A stretch of 64,000 nt of DNA, from positions 1-64,000 of the forward strand of contig JAMPEM010000009.1 in assembly GCA_023665145.1 (NCBI GenBank), read 5' to 3'. This DNA comes from Bacteroides sp. (GTDB taxonomy: Bacteria > Bacteroidota > Bacteroidia > Bacteroidales > Muribaculaceae). A model generated the notes under the pieces. That model searched no databases and was not told where the DNA came from. It saw nothing but the letters and a program-made list of their open reading frames with translations. The position numbers and the translations under genes are program-made. This document shows positions 55,544 to 63,584 of the stretch, in pieces. Within the stretch, counting starts at the first letter, position 1. Every line of letters begins with the position of its first letter.

Positions 55544-56161
55544 ATGGAAATTAAGGCGAGATTAAAAAATCTCTTGGTAATCGCGGCATCACTCTTTGCC
55601 GGTTTTTCTGTATATGCTTCTGAGAATACAGACAGTGTAAAAGTCATCACCTCATCAGATTTTAACAAATATTTCATGCTTGCCGAAAATGGTGACGATG
55701 AAGCCATGCGCATAGTAGGTATATGTTATCAATATGGCACCGGAGTGGAAAAGGACGAATTTAAGGCTCTTCAATGGTATGGAAAAGCAGCCAAACAAGG
55801 GAATGCCGAGGCAGAATATTATATCGGTGTGTTCTATCGCGATGGAATAAGCGTCAAACCAAGTGCGGAGGATGCTGCTTATTGGTTCAGAAAATCTGCA
55901 TCTAACGGTAATGACAAGGCCATGGTAAATATAGCAAGAATGTTTGCTGAAGGGAATGGTGTACTTCAAGATTGGCGTATTGCCGCAGAAAATTATTGGC
56001 GCGCAGCAGAGCGGGGAAATCCGGAAGGTATGTATCAATATGGATGTTTGCTCAGAGATGGAAAAGGTGTTAAAAAAGATAAAGTTAAAGCCAAATCATA
56101 TTTTGAGCAGGCAGCAAAACTAAATTATAAGGATGCTGCTGCACAAGCCGGCAAACTTTAA
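55544..56161 (+). CDS. Exported Sel1-like repeat protein
   Basis: 205 aa from the ATG at 55544 (an in-frame TTG at 55526 is less likely). Signal peptide to about residue 24 (SVYASEN). Three to four Sel1-like repeats follow with the pattern A-x-x-x-G-x-x-Y/M-x-x-G-x-G-V/I-x-x-D/P (IVGICYQYGTGVEKDEFKAL; IGVFYRDGISVKPS; IARMFAEGNGVLQD; YGCLLRDGKGVKKD). Such repeats form alpha-solenoid protein-binding scaffolds. Location is periplasmic; partner unknown. A hairpin terminator follows. Confidence 0.85.
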   Translation: MEIKARLKNLLVIAASLFAGFSVYASENTDSVKVITSSDFNKYFMLAENGDDEAMRIVGICYQYGTGVEKDEFKALQWYGKAAKQGNAEAEYYIGVFYRDGISVKPSAEDAAYWFRKSASNGNDKAMVNIARMFAEGNGVLQDWRIAAENYWRAAERGNPEGMYQYGCLLRDGKGVKKDKVKAKSYFEQAAKLNYKDAAAQAGKL

Positions 56162-56176
56162 TAAATACATCTTTGT

Positions 56177-56200
56177 AATTGTTAAGAAATATTAACAATT
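56177..56200 (+). terminator. Terminator of the Sel1-repeat gene
   Basis: AATTGTTAA (56177-56185) pairs with TTAACAATT (56192-56200), loop 6, followed by TTTCATTTT. Starts 16 bp past the stop codon. Confidence 0.6.
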
Positions 56201-56269
56201 TTCATTTTGCTGTATAATAGTATTTTGTAACATTGATTATGTTCATAGAGCCTTTTCGTGTTAAAATAA

Positions 56270-56301
56270 TTTGGAAAACAAAGCAAAAGGCATTAACTTT
56301 G
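56270..56301 (+). promoter_or_regulatory. Promoter of tRNA-Met
   Basis: -33 TTTG (56270-56273), 20-bp spacer, -7 TAACTTTG (56294-56301), 16 bp before the mature tRNA. Ideal consensus match. Confidence 0.8.
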
Positions 56302-56317
56302 CATACGTAAATAACAC

Positions 56318-56389
<72 letters not shown>

Positions 56390-56395
56390 CTAAAT

Positions 56396-56424
56396 AGAGT
56401 TGGTAGTTCACCAACTCTTTTTTT
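56396..56424 (+). terminator. Intrinsic terminator of tRNA-Met
   Basis: AGAGTTGGT (56396-56404) pairs with ACCAACTCT (56410-56418), loop 5, followed by six T's. Textbook rho-independent terminator 6 bp past the tRNA. Confidence 0.9.
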
Positions 56425-56463
56425 ATATTTGCTTATTATTTATTTGGCAGGAATTATTGATGT

Positions 56464-57153
56464 ATGTTACCACTCTACGAAGATAATCATATCATTATAG
56501 TAAATAAATATCCCGGTGAAATAGTGCAAGGAGATAAAACCGGTGACAAACCTCTTTGTGAAATTTTAAAAGATTACCTTAAAGAGAAGTATAAAAAGCC
56601 CGGAAATGTGTTCTGTGGTGTGGTGCATCGTATTGATCGTCCGGTGGGAGGTGTTGTGGTTTTCGCCAAAACTTCCAAGGCTCTTTCCAGACTTAACGAT
56701 ATGCTCAGGAAGGGTGAAATCCATAAAACATATTGGGCGCTTGTGGAAGGGCATATAGAAAAGCCTTATGGTGTTTTAGAGAATTATATGGTCTCGGATG
56801 GTAGAATAAATAAAAGTTTTATTACCAATTCGACTACGTCAGGAGCGAAAAAAGCAGTGCTGGAATATAAAGTATTGGCTTCGGGCGATAAATATACTCT
56901 TTTGGAGATTAATCTTAAGACAGGGCGTAAGCATCAAATTCGACTTCAATTATCCAATATAGGTCATCCTATTAAGGGAGATTTGAAATATGGAGCGAAA
57001 CGCAGTAATAAAGACGGTGGAATTTCATTGTTGGCTCGAAGAATTGAGTTCATACATCCGGTTTCCAAAATGAAAATTGATGTATTGGCACCACCTTTTG
57101 CGGAGATGGAGAAAATATATAACACAGCACAAGAATCTCATACAAATAAGTAA
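56464..57153 (+). CDS. RluA-family pseudouridine synthase
   Basis: 229 aa. The catalytic Asp58 sits in VVHRIDRPVGGVVVFAKT. LLEINLKTGRKHQIRLQLSNIGHPIKGDLKYGA is the conserved second half. No S4 domain precedes the catalytic domain, so it is the short RluA/TruC-like form that modifies rRNA or tRNA uridines; the exact target cannot be told. A 302-bp regulatory region follows. Confidence 0.92.
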   Translation: MLPLYEDNHIIIVNKYPGEIVQGDKTGDKPLCEILKDYLKEKYKKPGNVFCGVVHRIDRPVGGVVVFAKTSKALSRLNDMLRKGEIHKTYWALVEGHIEKPYGVLENYMVSDGRINKSFITNSTTSGAKKAVLEYKVLASGDKYTLLEINLKTGRKHQIRLQLSNIGHPIKGDLKYGAKRSNKDGGISLLARRIEFIHPVSKMKIDVLAPPFAEMEKIYNTAQESHTNK

Positions 57154-57455
57154 ACTTATAATTCTATAACATAGTTTAACATTCGCTCGAATTTTTGCAC
57201 AGTCACTATAAGGAGTGTGCAATAAACAATAATATTATTTGCGCATTTCCATTGGGAGGTGTGCAATTTTATTCTAATTTTATTCCAATTTGCAAATTCA
57301 AAAATGTAAATTTTGATTAATTTTTGACACTTGTATAGTCTAATTTGGATAAAGTAGGTATTGTGTGGTATCTTTGTATTACAAACGTAAAGATAACGGT
57401 TGGATAATGACAACATTCACTCAGCCGGTGTTTAACATAATCCAAATTAGACAAT
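57154..57455 (+). promoter_or_regulatory. Upstream region of the secreted esterase with promoter and multiple repeats
   Basis: Holds a 7-bp hairpin (57195-57201 with 57216-57222), a second copy of its GTGTGCAA motif at ~57260, a 12-bp perfect palindrome AATTTGCAAATT (57287-57298), a promoter with -33 TTTG (57344-57347), 21-bp spacer and -7 TATCTTTG (57369-57376), and an inverted repeat that brackets this promoter (57334-57352 with 57438-57456). No gene is seen. Confidence 0.6.
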
Positions 57456-57456
57456 A
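57334..57456. repeat. Inverted repeat bracketing the esterase promoter
   Basis: Left arm 57334-57352 and right arm 57438-57456 match in 17 of 19 positions in inverted orientation, with a perfect 13-bp core (GTCTAATTTGGAT, 57338-57350; reverse complement at 57440-57452). The -33 element lies in the left arm and the right arm touches the ATG. The 85-bp interior contains the -7 element. Confidence 0.65.
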
Positions 57457-58304
57457 TGATAAAAAAGATATTATTTGCAGCGATTCTATTTTTGACCACA
57501 ATCTCGGTTAATGCAAAAATTACTTCCCATAGAGGAGAAGTGAAAGACGGTTACAACTTTTGGCTCTCTACTCCGGATTCTGTTGGAGTGTCGGAAAAAG
57601 ATGCAAAGCCCGTAATCATATTCTTGCATGGTGCAAGTTTGTGCGGAAACGATCTCAATAAAGTGAAACGATATGGCACAATAGATGCGATTGAGAAGGG
57701 ACGTTATTTGGATGCATACGTCATCGCTCCTCAAAATCCCGGTGGTGCATGGAAACCCAATAAAATTATGAATGTGCTTGATTATGTCTCAAAATCAGCA
57801 AATATTGACCATAATAGGGTGTACGTGCTTGGAATGTCACTTGGTGGATATGGAACTATTGACCTGGCAGCTACTTATCCGAATCGTATAGCGGCAGCTA
57901 TTGCAATGTGTGGCGGTGGAAGCGTCAAAGATCTTAGTGGTCTTTCTCAAGTGCCTCTGTGGATTATTCATGGCACTGCGGACAGGGCTGTAAGTGTGGC
58001 TCAATCTGATCGTGTGGTGAATATCCTTAAATCTTCCGGTGATGACAGACTCTTTTATGATCGTATCCACGGGATGAATCATGGGCAACCGGCCAGAATG
58101 TTCTATCTGAAAGAATCATACGATTGGCTTTTTTCTCATTCATTGCTGGATAAAGACAGATCTATAAATGATACCTTTACGGTTACTCAGGATCGCCTTC
58201 GTGCTGCTTACAAGGATTTGAGATCCTCACGCCGTTCAAATACAGCATCGTATAAATCAGGCAAATCAAGCAAAACCGCTTCAACAAACCGCAAAAAAAG
58301 ATGA
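57456..58304 (+). CDS. Exported alpha/beta-hydrolase (esterase/peptidase-like)
   Basis: 282 aa with a signal peptide (residues 1-20, ends SVNA). Catalytic triad can be read: Ser128 in GMSLGGYG, Asp176 in IHGTADRAV, His209 in HGMNHGQ; the oxyanion HGAS lies at 58-61. This matches the phospholipase/carboxylesterase and prolyl-oligopeptidase-like secreted esterases of gut Bacteroidota. The last ~35 residues are Ser/Lys/Arg-rich and probably disordered. Substrate unknown. Its promoter may be subject to DNA inversion (see repeat). Ends at a bidirectional terminator. Confidence 0.85.
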   Translation: MIKKILFAAILFLTTISVNAKITSHRGEVKDGYNFWLSTPDSVGVSEKDAKPVIIFLHGASLCGNDLNKVKRYGTIDAIEKGRYLDAYVIAPQNPGGAWKPNKIMNVLDYVSKSANIDHNRVYVLGMSLGGYGTIDLAATYPNRIAAAIAMCGGGSVKDLSGLSQVPLWIIHGTADRAVSVAQSDRVVNILKSSGDDRLFYDRIHGMNHGQPARMFYLKESYDWLFSHSLLDKDRSINDTFTVTQDRLRAAYKDLRSSRRSNTASYKSGKSSKTASTNRKKR

Positions 58305-58335
58305 TTTTTCATAGAATAAGATAACATTATTTAGA

Positions 58336-58375
58336 AATTCCACTTTCTCGTGAGTCAGATCGAGAAAGTGGAATT
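58336..58375. terminator. Bidirectional intrinsic terminator
   Basis: Perfect 15-bp arms (58336-58350, 58361-58375), loop 10, between the esterase gene and the convergent cydB. Confidence 0.85.
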
Positions 58376-58396
58376 GTATTCATTTCATACTGCTAA

Positions 58397-59545
58397 TCAG
58401 TACTTATGGTCAGAGACTGCAAGTTCTTGCGGGGAGATTTTCTTACTATCCATTTTTCGCCATACATACCATATATATCCAACCACAAACGGAACAAGTA
58501 TGGAGACGTATGCCATCACGCTCAGAGTGAATTCTGATGATGAACTGTTGCGAATTGTAAGTGAACAAGCAGGATCTGACAGCGATGGATAATATGCAGT
58601 ATTACCGTAACCGGCTACCCAGAAAAGAGAAAGCACGGCAAGTATTGTACCCAAACCGGCCCACCATATTCCCTTCTTGTATGTTGAAGAGAAAATTGTA
58701 GCGGACAATCCTGTTAAAACAAGGATTACACCTGTCACAAGAGCCACCAACGGCCATATGAGATGCAAGTAATTGTTGAGATATTTGTTCGCTTCAAGGG
58801 TGACGATTTGACCTGTCTCTGTAGTAACCACATTGTATCCGCTCGAAGTAAACAAAACTCCGAGAAACCATAAAAAGAAAATTACGAATATACCTCCATT
58901 AAACAAGGTCTGTTGCCTCAGTTGTGCTTCAAAATTTGAATCGTGGATTGTCGCATTTATAAGATAAAGACATGCAAGTGTCCTTGCCAAAAAGAATACT
59001 GCCACTCCCAAGACAAGATTATGCCAATCACATATTGCCTCAAGTCCTCTTGTTGCCACCCAATGTGAAATAACAGGTGAAGAAGAATCAAGGATATTAC
59101 CGCGTGTGACTGTAAATTCTCCACCGAAAAACATCATCGATACGGCTACACCAAGTAAGACACATCCCATTAATCCGTTTATTGCAAGGAAAATATCGTA
59201 AGTGTTAGTGCCATAAATATTCCCTTTCTTGCGTCGGTATTCATAGCTGACGGCCTGAAGAATAAAGCTGAATAATATAAGAATCCACAGCCAGTATGCA
59301 CCACCGAACGATGTGCTGTAAAATAGAGGGAATGCTGCAAAAAATGCGCCTCCGAAAGTGACTAAGGTCGTAAATGTCAATTCCCATTTACGTCCCATGG
59401 CGTTAACTATCAGTTCTCGGTCACTTTCATTCTTCATACCGAGAATCATGGATTGCCCTCCTTGTACAAAAAGAAGGAAAACTAGCAAGGCTCCGAGGAT
59501 GGAAATTATCATCCACCAATAGTCTTGTAAATATTCGAGTGTCAT
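58397..59545 (-). CDS. cydB: Cytochrome bd ubiquinol oxidase subunit II
   Basis: 382-aa polytopic subunit of the high-affinity terminal oxidase. It begins LEYLQDYWWMIISILGALLVFLLFVQGGQSM, with a family-typical first helix, and has about nine helices. In many anaerobic Bacteroidota cytochrome bd reduces nanomolar oxygen and aids tolerance. It follows cydA by 54 bp. Confidence 0.94.
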   Translation of the reverse strand: MTLEYLQDYWWMIISILGALLVFLLFVQGGQSMILGMKNESDRELIVNAMGRKWELTFTTLVTFGGAFFAAFPLFYSTSFGGAYWLWILILFSFILQAVSYEYRRKKGNIYGTNTYDIFLAINGLMGCVLLGVAVSMMFFGGEFTVTRGNILDSSSPVISHWVATRGLEAICDWHNLVLGVAVFFLARTLACLYLINATIHDSNFEAQLRQQTLFNGGIFVIFFLWFLGVLFTSSGYNVVTTETGQIVTLEANKYLNNYLHLIWPLVALVTGVILVLTGLSATIFSSTYKKGIWWAGLGTILAVLSLFWVAGYGNTAYYPSLSDPACSLTIRNSSSSEFTLSVMAYVSILVPFVVGYIWYVWRKMDSKKISPQELAVSDHKY

Positions 59546-59599
59546 GTCAATGCAATTTTTTAGTTTGATTTAACCTTATAAGAATTCATATTTTGCTTC

Positions 59600-61150
59600 T
59601 CAAAGGCGTTTTATGCTCTCTTTGCTGATTTGTCTGCACATTATACTGATTTCAGCAATGAGCAAAATCGTAAATATGACCGCAAACATCCAGAATGTAA
59701 TCATCACAGACGAGGCTGATACTGCAGATATCGCTGCTCGTGTAGGAAGTAAATTTTGAACAGTCCATGGCTGTCTTCCTACTTCTGCCACAATCCATCC
59801 GGCTTGTGAACATAGATATACGAGTGGGATGGTGAACATTGATATCCATTGAAGCCAAACAGACTGTTCAAACCATTTTTTACGATATACTCCGATTAAT
59901 GCTACAACGAAGAAAAGCATCAGAAAACATCCTATGCCTACCATTACTCTAAATGAGTAAAATGTCAAAGCTACAGGAGGAATTGCTTCCTCTACATTGT
60001 CGAAATAACCATAACCGAAATATTTGTAATTTTTCTTTAAATCGGTTTGGGCTTTCTCCATTCCCGAGACATCTCCGGATACCCTGGCTTTGTCGTATTC
60101 GCGAAGGGATTCATGTGCCTTTCGTCCCATTTCAATTCTTTGAGCATAACTTACGGCATTGATTGTATCTCCGTTGTTATTGACTGCAACACCATTTATC
60201 AAATCCGATATTCCGGGTACAAATGAATTGGGATCATGTGTCGCGAGTATGGAAAGTCCGTATGGGATATCAAATGAACATAGATATTCGTCATCATTAT
60301 TGTCCCAACGTTTATCAGGATTAAGGATGCCGACAGCAGTCAGAGATTGAGATGTCGAACCATTGTATAGCCCCTCCATGGCGGCAAGCTTCATTGGCTG
60401 TTTTTCAGCTACTTGAACAGCTGACCCATCACCTGTGTACATAGTAAGCATCAAGCCGGCAAAACCAATCCATCCTCCCACTTTTATCGATCTTAAGGCG
60501 AAGGTTATATTTCGTTTCTTCCATAAAAACCATGAACTTACCCCAATAACAAATACACCGCCCAGAGCCCATCCGCTGAATACCGCGTGCAGATACTTAT
60601 TGACAGCAATCGGTGAAAAGAGTGCCCAAAAATCTGTCATGACATTTCTCATCTGCTCCGGGTCAAACTCCATTCCTACCGGGTATTGCATCCATGCGTT
60701 TGCCACAAGAATCCACAGGGCTGATATTGACGCTCCAAGCCAGGTGAGCCAAGTTGATGCAAGGTGGAATCCTTTGCTGACACGATTCCATCCAAAGAAC
60801 ATAACAGCAATAAAGGTAGATTCCATGAAAAAGGCAAGAATACCTTCTATGGCAAGCGGTGCTCCGAAAATATCACCGACAAACCATGAATAATTGCTCC
60901 AGTTAGTGCCAAACTCAAATTCAAGAATCAGGCCTGTGGCTACTCCTATAGCAAAATTTATTCCGAACAGGAGCATCCAAAATTTTGTTGTTCGAAGCCA
61001 TTTCTCCTCTCCGGTTTTAACATAAATTGACTCCATCACAGCCACAATAAGAGAGAGCCCGAGTGTCAGTGGAACAAAGAGCCAATGATAGATGGCCGTT
61101 AGTGCAAATTGCCCTCTCGACCAGTCGACTACGGTTATCAAATCATTCAT
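59600..61150 (-). CDS. cydA: Cytochrome bd ubiquinol oxidase subunit I
   Basis: 516 aa from the ATG at 61150 (the frame extends six codons further, but MNDLITVVDWSRGQFALT is the family-like start). The heme b595 ligand is His22 in AIYHWLFVPLTLGL. GRQPW appears in EVGRQPWTVQNLLPT, and the quinol-binding loop region lies around residues 250-330, in the short form. It is followed by cydB and preceded by a DUF4492 small membrane protein. Confidence 0.95.
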   Translation of the reverse strand: MNDLITVVDWSRGQFALTAIYHWLFVPLTLGLSLIVAVMESIYVKTGEEKWLRTTKFWMLLFGINFAIGVATGLILEFEFGTNWSNYSWFVGDIFGAPLAIEGILAFFMESTFIAVMFFGWNRVSKGFHLASTWLTWLGASISALWILVANAWMQYPVGMEFDPEQMRNVMTDFWALFSPIAVNKYLHAVFSGWALGGVFVIGVSSWFLWKKRNITFALRSIKVGGWIGFAGLMLTMYTGDGSAVQVAEKQPMKLAAMEGLYNGSTSQSLTAVGILNPDKRWDNNDDEYLCSFDIPYGLSILATHDPNSFVPGISDLINGVAVNNNGDTINAVSYAQRIEMGRKAHESLREYDKARVSGDVSGMEKAQTDLKKNYKYFGYGYFDNVEEAIPPVALTFYSFRVMVGIGCFLMLFFVVALIGVYRKKWFEQSVWLQWISMFTIPLVYLCSQAGWIVAEVGRQPWTVQNLLPTRAAISAVSASSVMITFWMFAVIFTILLIAEISIMCRQISKESIKRL

Positions 61151-61207
61151 ATTAATTAGATATAGCAAGTTATTTGTTTACACACTAATGGAATGAAGGT
61201 AAGAGTA

Positions 61208-61429
61208 TTATCGTCGGGTGGTGAGCTGTTCTCTTACATGATCAGCCCGTTCTTGGTCATTAGAATAATCGCGTTGAAGCAGATTAGGGAAAAATATCCA
61301 TTTTATAATGACAAAAAAGATAAAAAGCTTTAACAAAATAATAAGCCATAATGTCTTTCCTATCGTCATGGAACGAAAACCGTCACAGTAGAAGTTAAAT
61401 ACCTTATGGGGAAGGGTGAAAATTTTCAT
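61208..61429 (-). CDS. DUF4492 small membrane protein
   Basis: 73 aa from the ATG at 61429 (the open frame extends 12 codons further with a weaker start). One membrane helix (~23-46, LWLIILLKLFIFFVIIKWIFF) after an FNFYCDGFRSMTIGKTLW segment, then a charged tail. DUF4492 genes are typically next to cydAB in Bacteroidota and Campylobacterota, so it may be a small accessory subunit of the bd oxidase, comparable to CydX; this is inference from context. Confidence 0.82.
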   Translation of the reverse strand: MKIFTLPHKVFNFYCDGFRSMTIGKTLWLIILLKLFIFFVIIKWIFFPNLLQRDYSNDQERADHVREQLTTRR

Positions 61430-61496
61430 AGCGTTTATGTTAAGGCTTGTTAATAAAGTAACCAAATAAAATGACTTTTTGTTCCAAATTTTTTAT

Positions 61497-61504
61497 TATC
61501 TTTG
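61497..61504 (+). promoter_or_regulatory. -7 element of the SDR gene
   Basis: TATCTTTG, an exact -7 consensus, 96 bp before the ATG at 61600. The nearest TTTG (61478-61481) is only 15 bp upstream, so the -33 assignment is uncertain. Confidence 0.5.
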
Positions 61505-61599
61505 CAAAGAATTATATCCATTATTAATGAGTGTGATTCCACACACGTGATTGATTTTTAAACAACATCTTAATATAATAAACTATATTAAAGCATAAA

Positions 61600-62358
61600 A
61601 TGAGTGATAGAATAGCTCTTATTACCGGTGCGACAAGCGGAATTGGTAGGGCGTGTGCACGAAAATTCGCGCGTGCAGGATATTCCGTGATTATTACAGG
61701 AAGAAGAGCCGAGAAATTGGCTGAACTTGAAGAGGAATTAATTAATGACGGTGCAGAAGTTCTGGTGTTGATTTTTGATGTAAGAAATAGAGAAGAGGCT
61801 ACACGCGCTATCGAAAATTTGCCTGAACAATGGCGACAGATAGATGTTCTTATTAATAATGCCGGACTCGCTTTAGGATTGGAGCCTGAATATGAAGGTG
61901 ATTTTGATGATTGGGATACAATGATTGATACTAACATAAAAGGCCTTCTGACAATGACTCGACTGATTGTTCCACTAATGGTGAAACGAAATTCCGGACA
62001 CATTATCAACATCGGGTCGGTAGCCGGTGATGCAGCATACGCAGGAGGAAATGTTTATTGCGCCACAAAGGCAGCGGTTAAGACAATATCCGATGGCTTG
62101 AGAATAGATGTAGCTGATTCAGAAATAAGAGTCACTAATGTCAAACCCGGGCTTGTAGAGACGGAGTTCAGCAAGGTGAGATTCCATGGTGACGGCAATA
62201 GAGCTGATAACGTCTATAAAGGTATTAAACCTCTTACCGGGGATGATATTGCAGATGTTGTCCTGTACGTTGCTCAAGCTCCCGCTCATGTCCAGATTGC
62301 AGAAGTGCTTGTGCTTGCTACAAGACAAGGCTCCGGATCCGTGATTTGTCGTCATTGA
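61600..62358 (+). CDS. SDR family NAD(P)-dependent oxidoreductase (YdfG-like)
   Basis: 252 aa. Classical short-chain dehydrogenase: cofactor motif TGATSGIG (residues 9-16), NNAG, and the catalytic Ser (IGSVAG), Tyr and Lys (YCATK). Closest in feel to the YdfG/serine-3-dehydrogenase group acting on 3-hydroxy acids; substrate not determinable. GRRAEK after beta-2 suggests NADP preference. A DUF4494 gene follows 52 bp later. Confidence 0.92.
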   Translation: MSDRIALITGATSGIGRACARKFARAGYSVIITGRRAEKLAELEEELINDGAEVLVLIFDVRNREEATRAIENLPEQWRQIDVLINNAGLALGLEPEYEGDFDDWDTMIDTNIKGLLTMTRLIVPLMVKRNSGHIINIGSVAGDAAYAGGNVYCATKAAVKTISDGLRIDVADSEIRVTNVKPGLVETEFSKVRFHGDGNRADNVYKGIKPLTGDDIADVVLYVAQAPAHVQIAEVLVLATRQGSGSVICRH

Positions 62359-62410
62359 GAGTGGTTGTTGATTATTAATGTAAAAGATTTAAAGTATTAC
62401 CGATTATAAA

Positions 62411-62851
62411 ATGGCAATTTGGTTTGAATGTAAAGTGCGTTATGATAAACTGCAAGAGAATGGTACCTCTAAAAAGGTAAATGAGCCGTATCTTGTAGAT
62501 GCAATCTCTTTTACAGAAGCAGAAAAACGTATTATTGAAGAAATCACCCCCTTCATGTCAGGCGAATATTCTGTTTCTGCCGTAAAGAAAACCAAGATAT
62601 CTGAAATATTTTTCAATGAACGTGGCGATAAATATTACATGGTTAAAGTGGCATTTATCACCGTCGATGAAAAAAGTGGAAAGGAAAAAAAATCAAACTC
62701 ATTCATTTTAGTGCAAGCTAATAGTGTAGCCGATGCCCTTGATGTTTTCAATGAAGGGATGAAAGGTACGATGGGCGATTATGAAACAGTGTCAGTGACT
62801 GAAACACCACTGATGGATGTATATCCCTATAATCATTCTTCCGAGGAGTAA
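62411..62851 (+). CDS. DUF4494 domain protein
   Basis: 146 aa, soluble. The segment WFECKVRYDKLQENG followed by KVNEPYLVDAISFTEAEKRI matches the DUF4494 family, conserved in Bacteroidales and of unknown function. It is followed 5 bp later by the YggS-type gene, so the two are probably co-translated. Confidence 0.88.
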   Translation: MAIWFECKVRYDKLQENGTSKKVNEPYLVDAISFTEAEKRIIEEITPFMSGEYSVSAVKKTKISEIFFNERGDKYYMVKVAFITVDEKSGKEKKSNSFILVQANSVADALDVFNEGMKGTMGDYETVSVTETPLMDVYPYNHSSEE

Positions 62852-62856
62852 AATCT

Positions 62857-63528
62857 ATGAGTAAGATTGCTAAAAAAATCAGAGAACTACATCAAATGCT
62901 TCCACCGGGAGTAGAGCTTGTAGCAGTCTCAAAATTTCATCAACCGGAGGAAATTAAAGAGGCGTATGATGCAGGCCAGAGAATATTCGGAGAAAGTCGT
63001 GCGCAGGAATTGATTTCCAAGATTGATGTGCTCCCGCCCGATATTCGTTGGCATTTCATAGGACATTTGCAGACCAACAAGGTAAAACAAATTGTTGGCA
63101 AGATTTCAATGATAGAGAGCGTGGATACAGAAAAATTGCTTGATGTTATTGATAAAGAATCGGTTAAGGCAGGAGTCTGTACTAATGTTCTTATGCAGCT
63201 TCACGTGGCTAAAGAGGAAACTAAATTCGGATTTTCACCCGATGAGCTTAAAGCCTATTTCCGTGATAAAAAATATGAAAATCTCCATGCCTGTCATATA
63301 TGCGGTGTTATGGGGATGGCTTCAAATGTTGATGATGTAGATCGTATTCGTGCTGATTTTAAACTAATTGCCGATACATTTCATGAAATAAAAGGTGATA
63401 TATCTCCTGAACTGAGAGGGTTTGACATCATATCTATGGGAATGTCCGGAGATTGGGAAACTGCCGTGGATGAGGGTAGCACACTTGTTAGAGTAGGTAC
63501 AGCAATCTTCGGTCCCAGAATCTATTGA
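62857..63528 (+). CDS. YggS/PLPBP family pyridoxal phosphate-binding protein
   Basis: 223 aa. The PLP lysine is in ELVAVSKFHQPEEI (Lys ~residue 27); FGESRAQEL, WHFIGHLQTNKVKQ and ISMGMSGDWETAV are further family signatures. These single-domain alanine-racemase-fold proteins buffer PLP and affect amino-acid homeostasis; no enzyme activity is established. Tight spacing with DUF4494. Confidence 0.94.
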   Translation: MSKIAKKIRELHQMLPPGVELVAVSKFHQPEEIKEAYDAGQRIFGESRAQELISKIDVLPPDIRWHFIGHLQTNKVKQIVGKISMIESVDTEKLLDVIDKESVKAGVCTNVLMQLHVAKEETKFGFSPDELKAYFRDKKYENLHACHICGVMGMASNVDDVDRIRADFKLIADTFHEIKGDISPELRGFDIISMGMSGDWETAVDEGSTLVRVGTAIFGPRIY

Positions 63529-63584
63529 TATGGTTGGCAATCCAATGAAATATATGGTAAGTAAGATTTTTAATAAAATTAATT

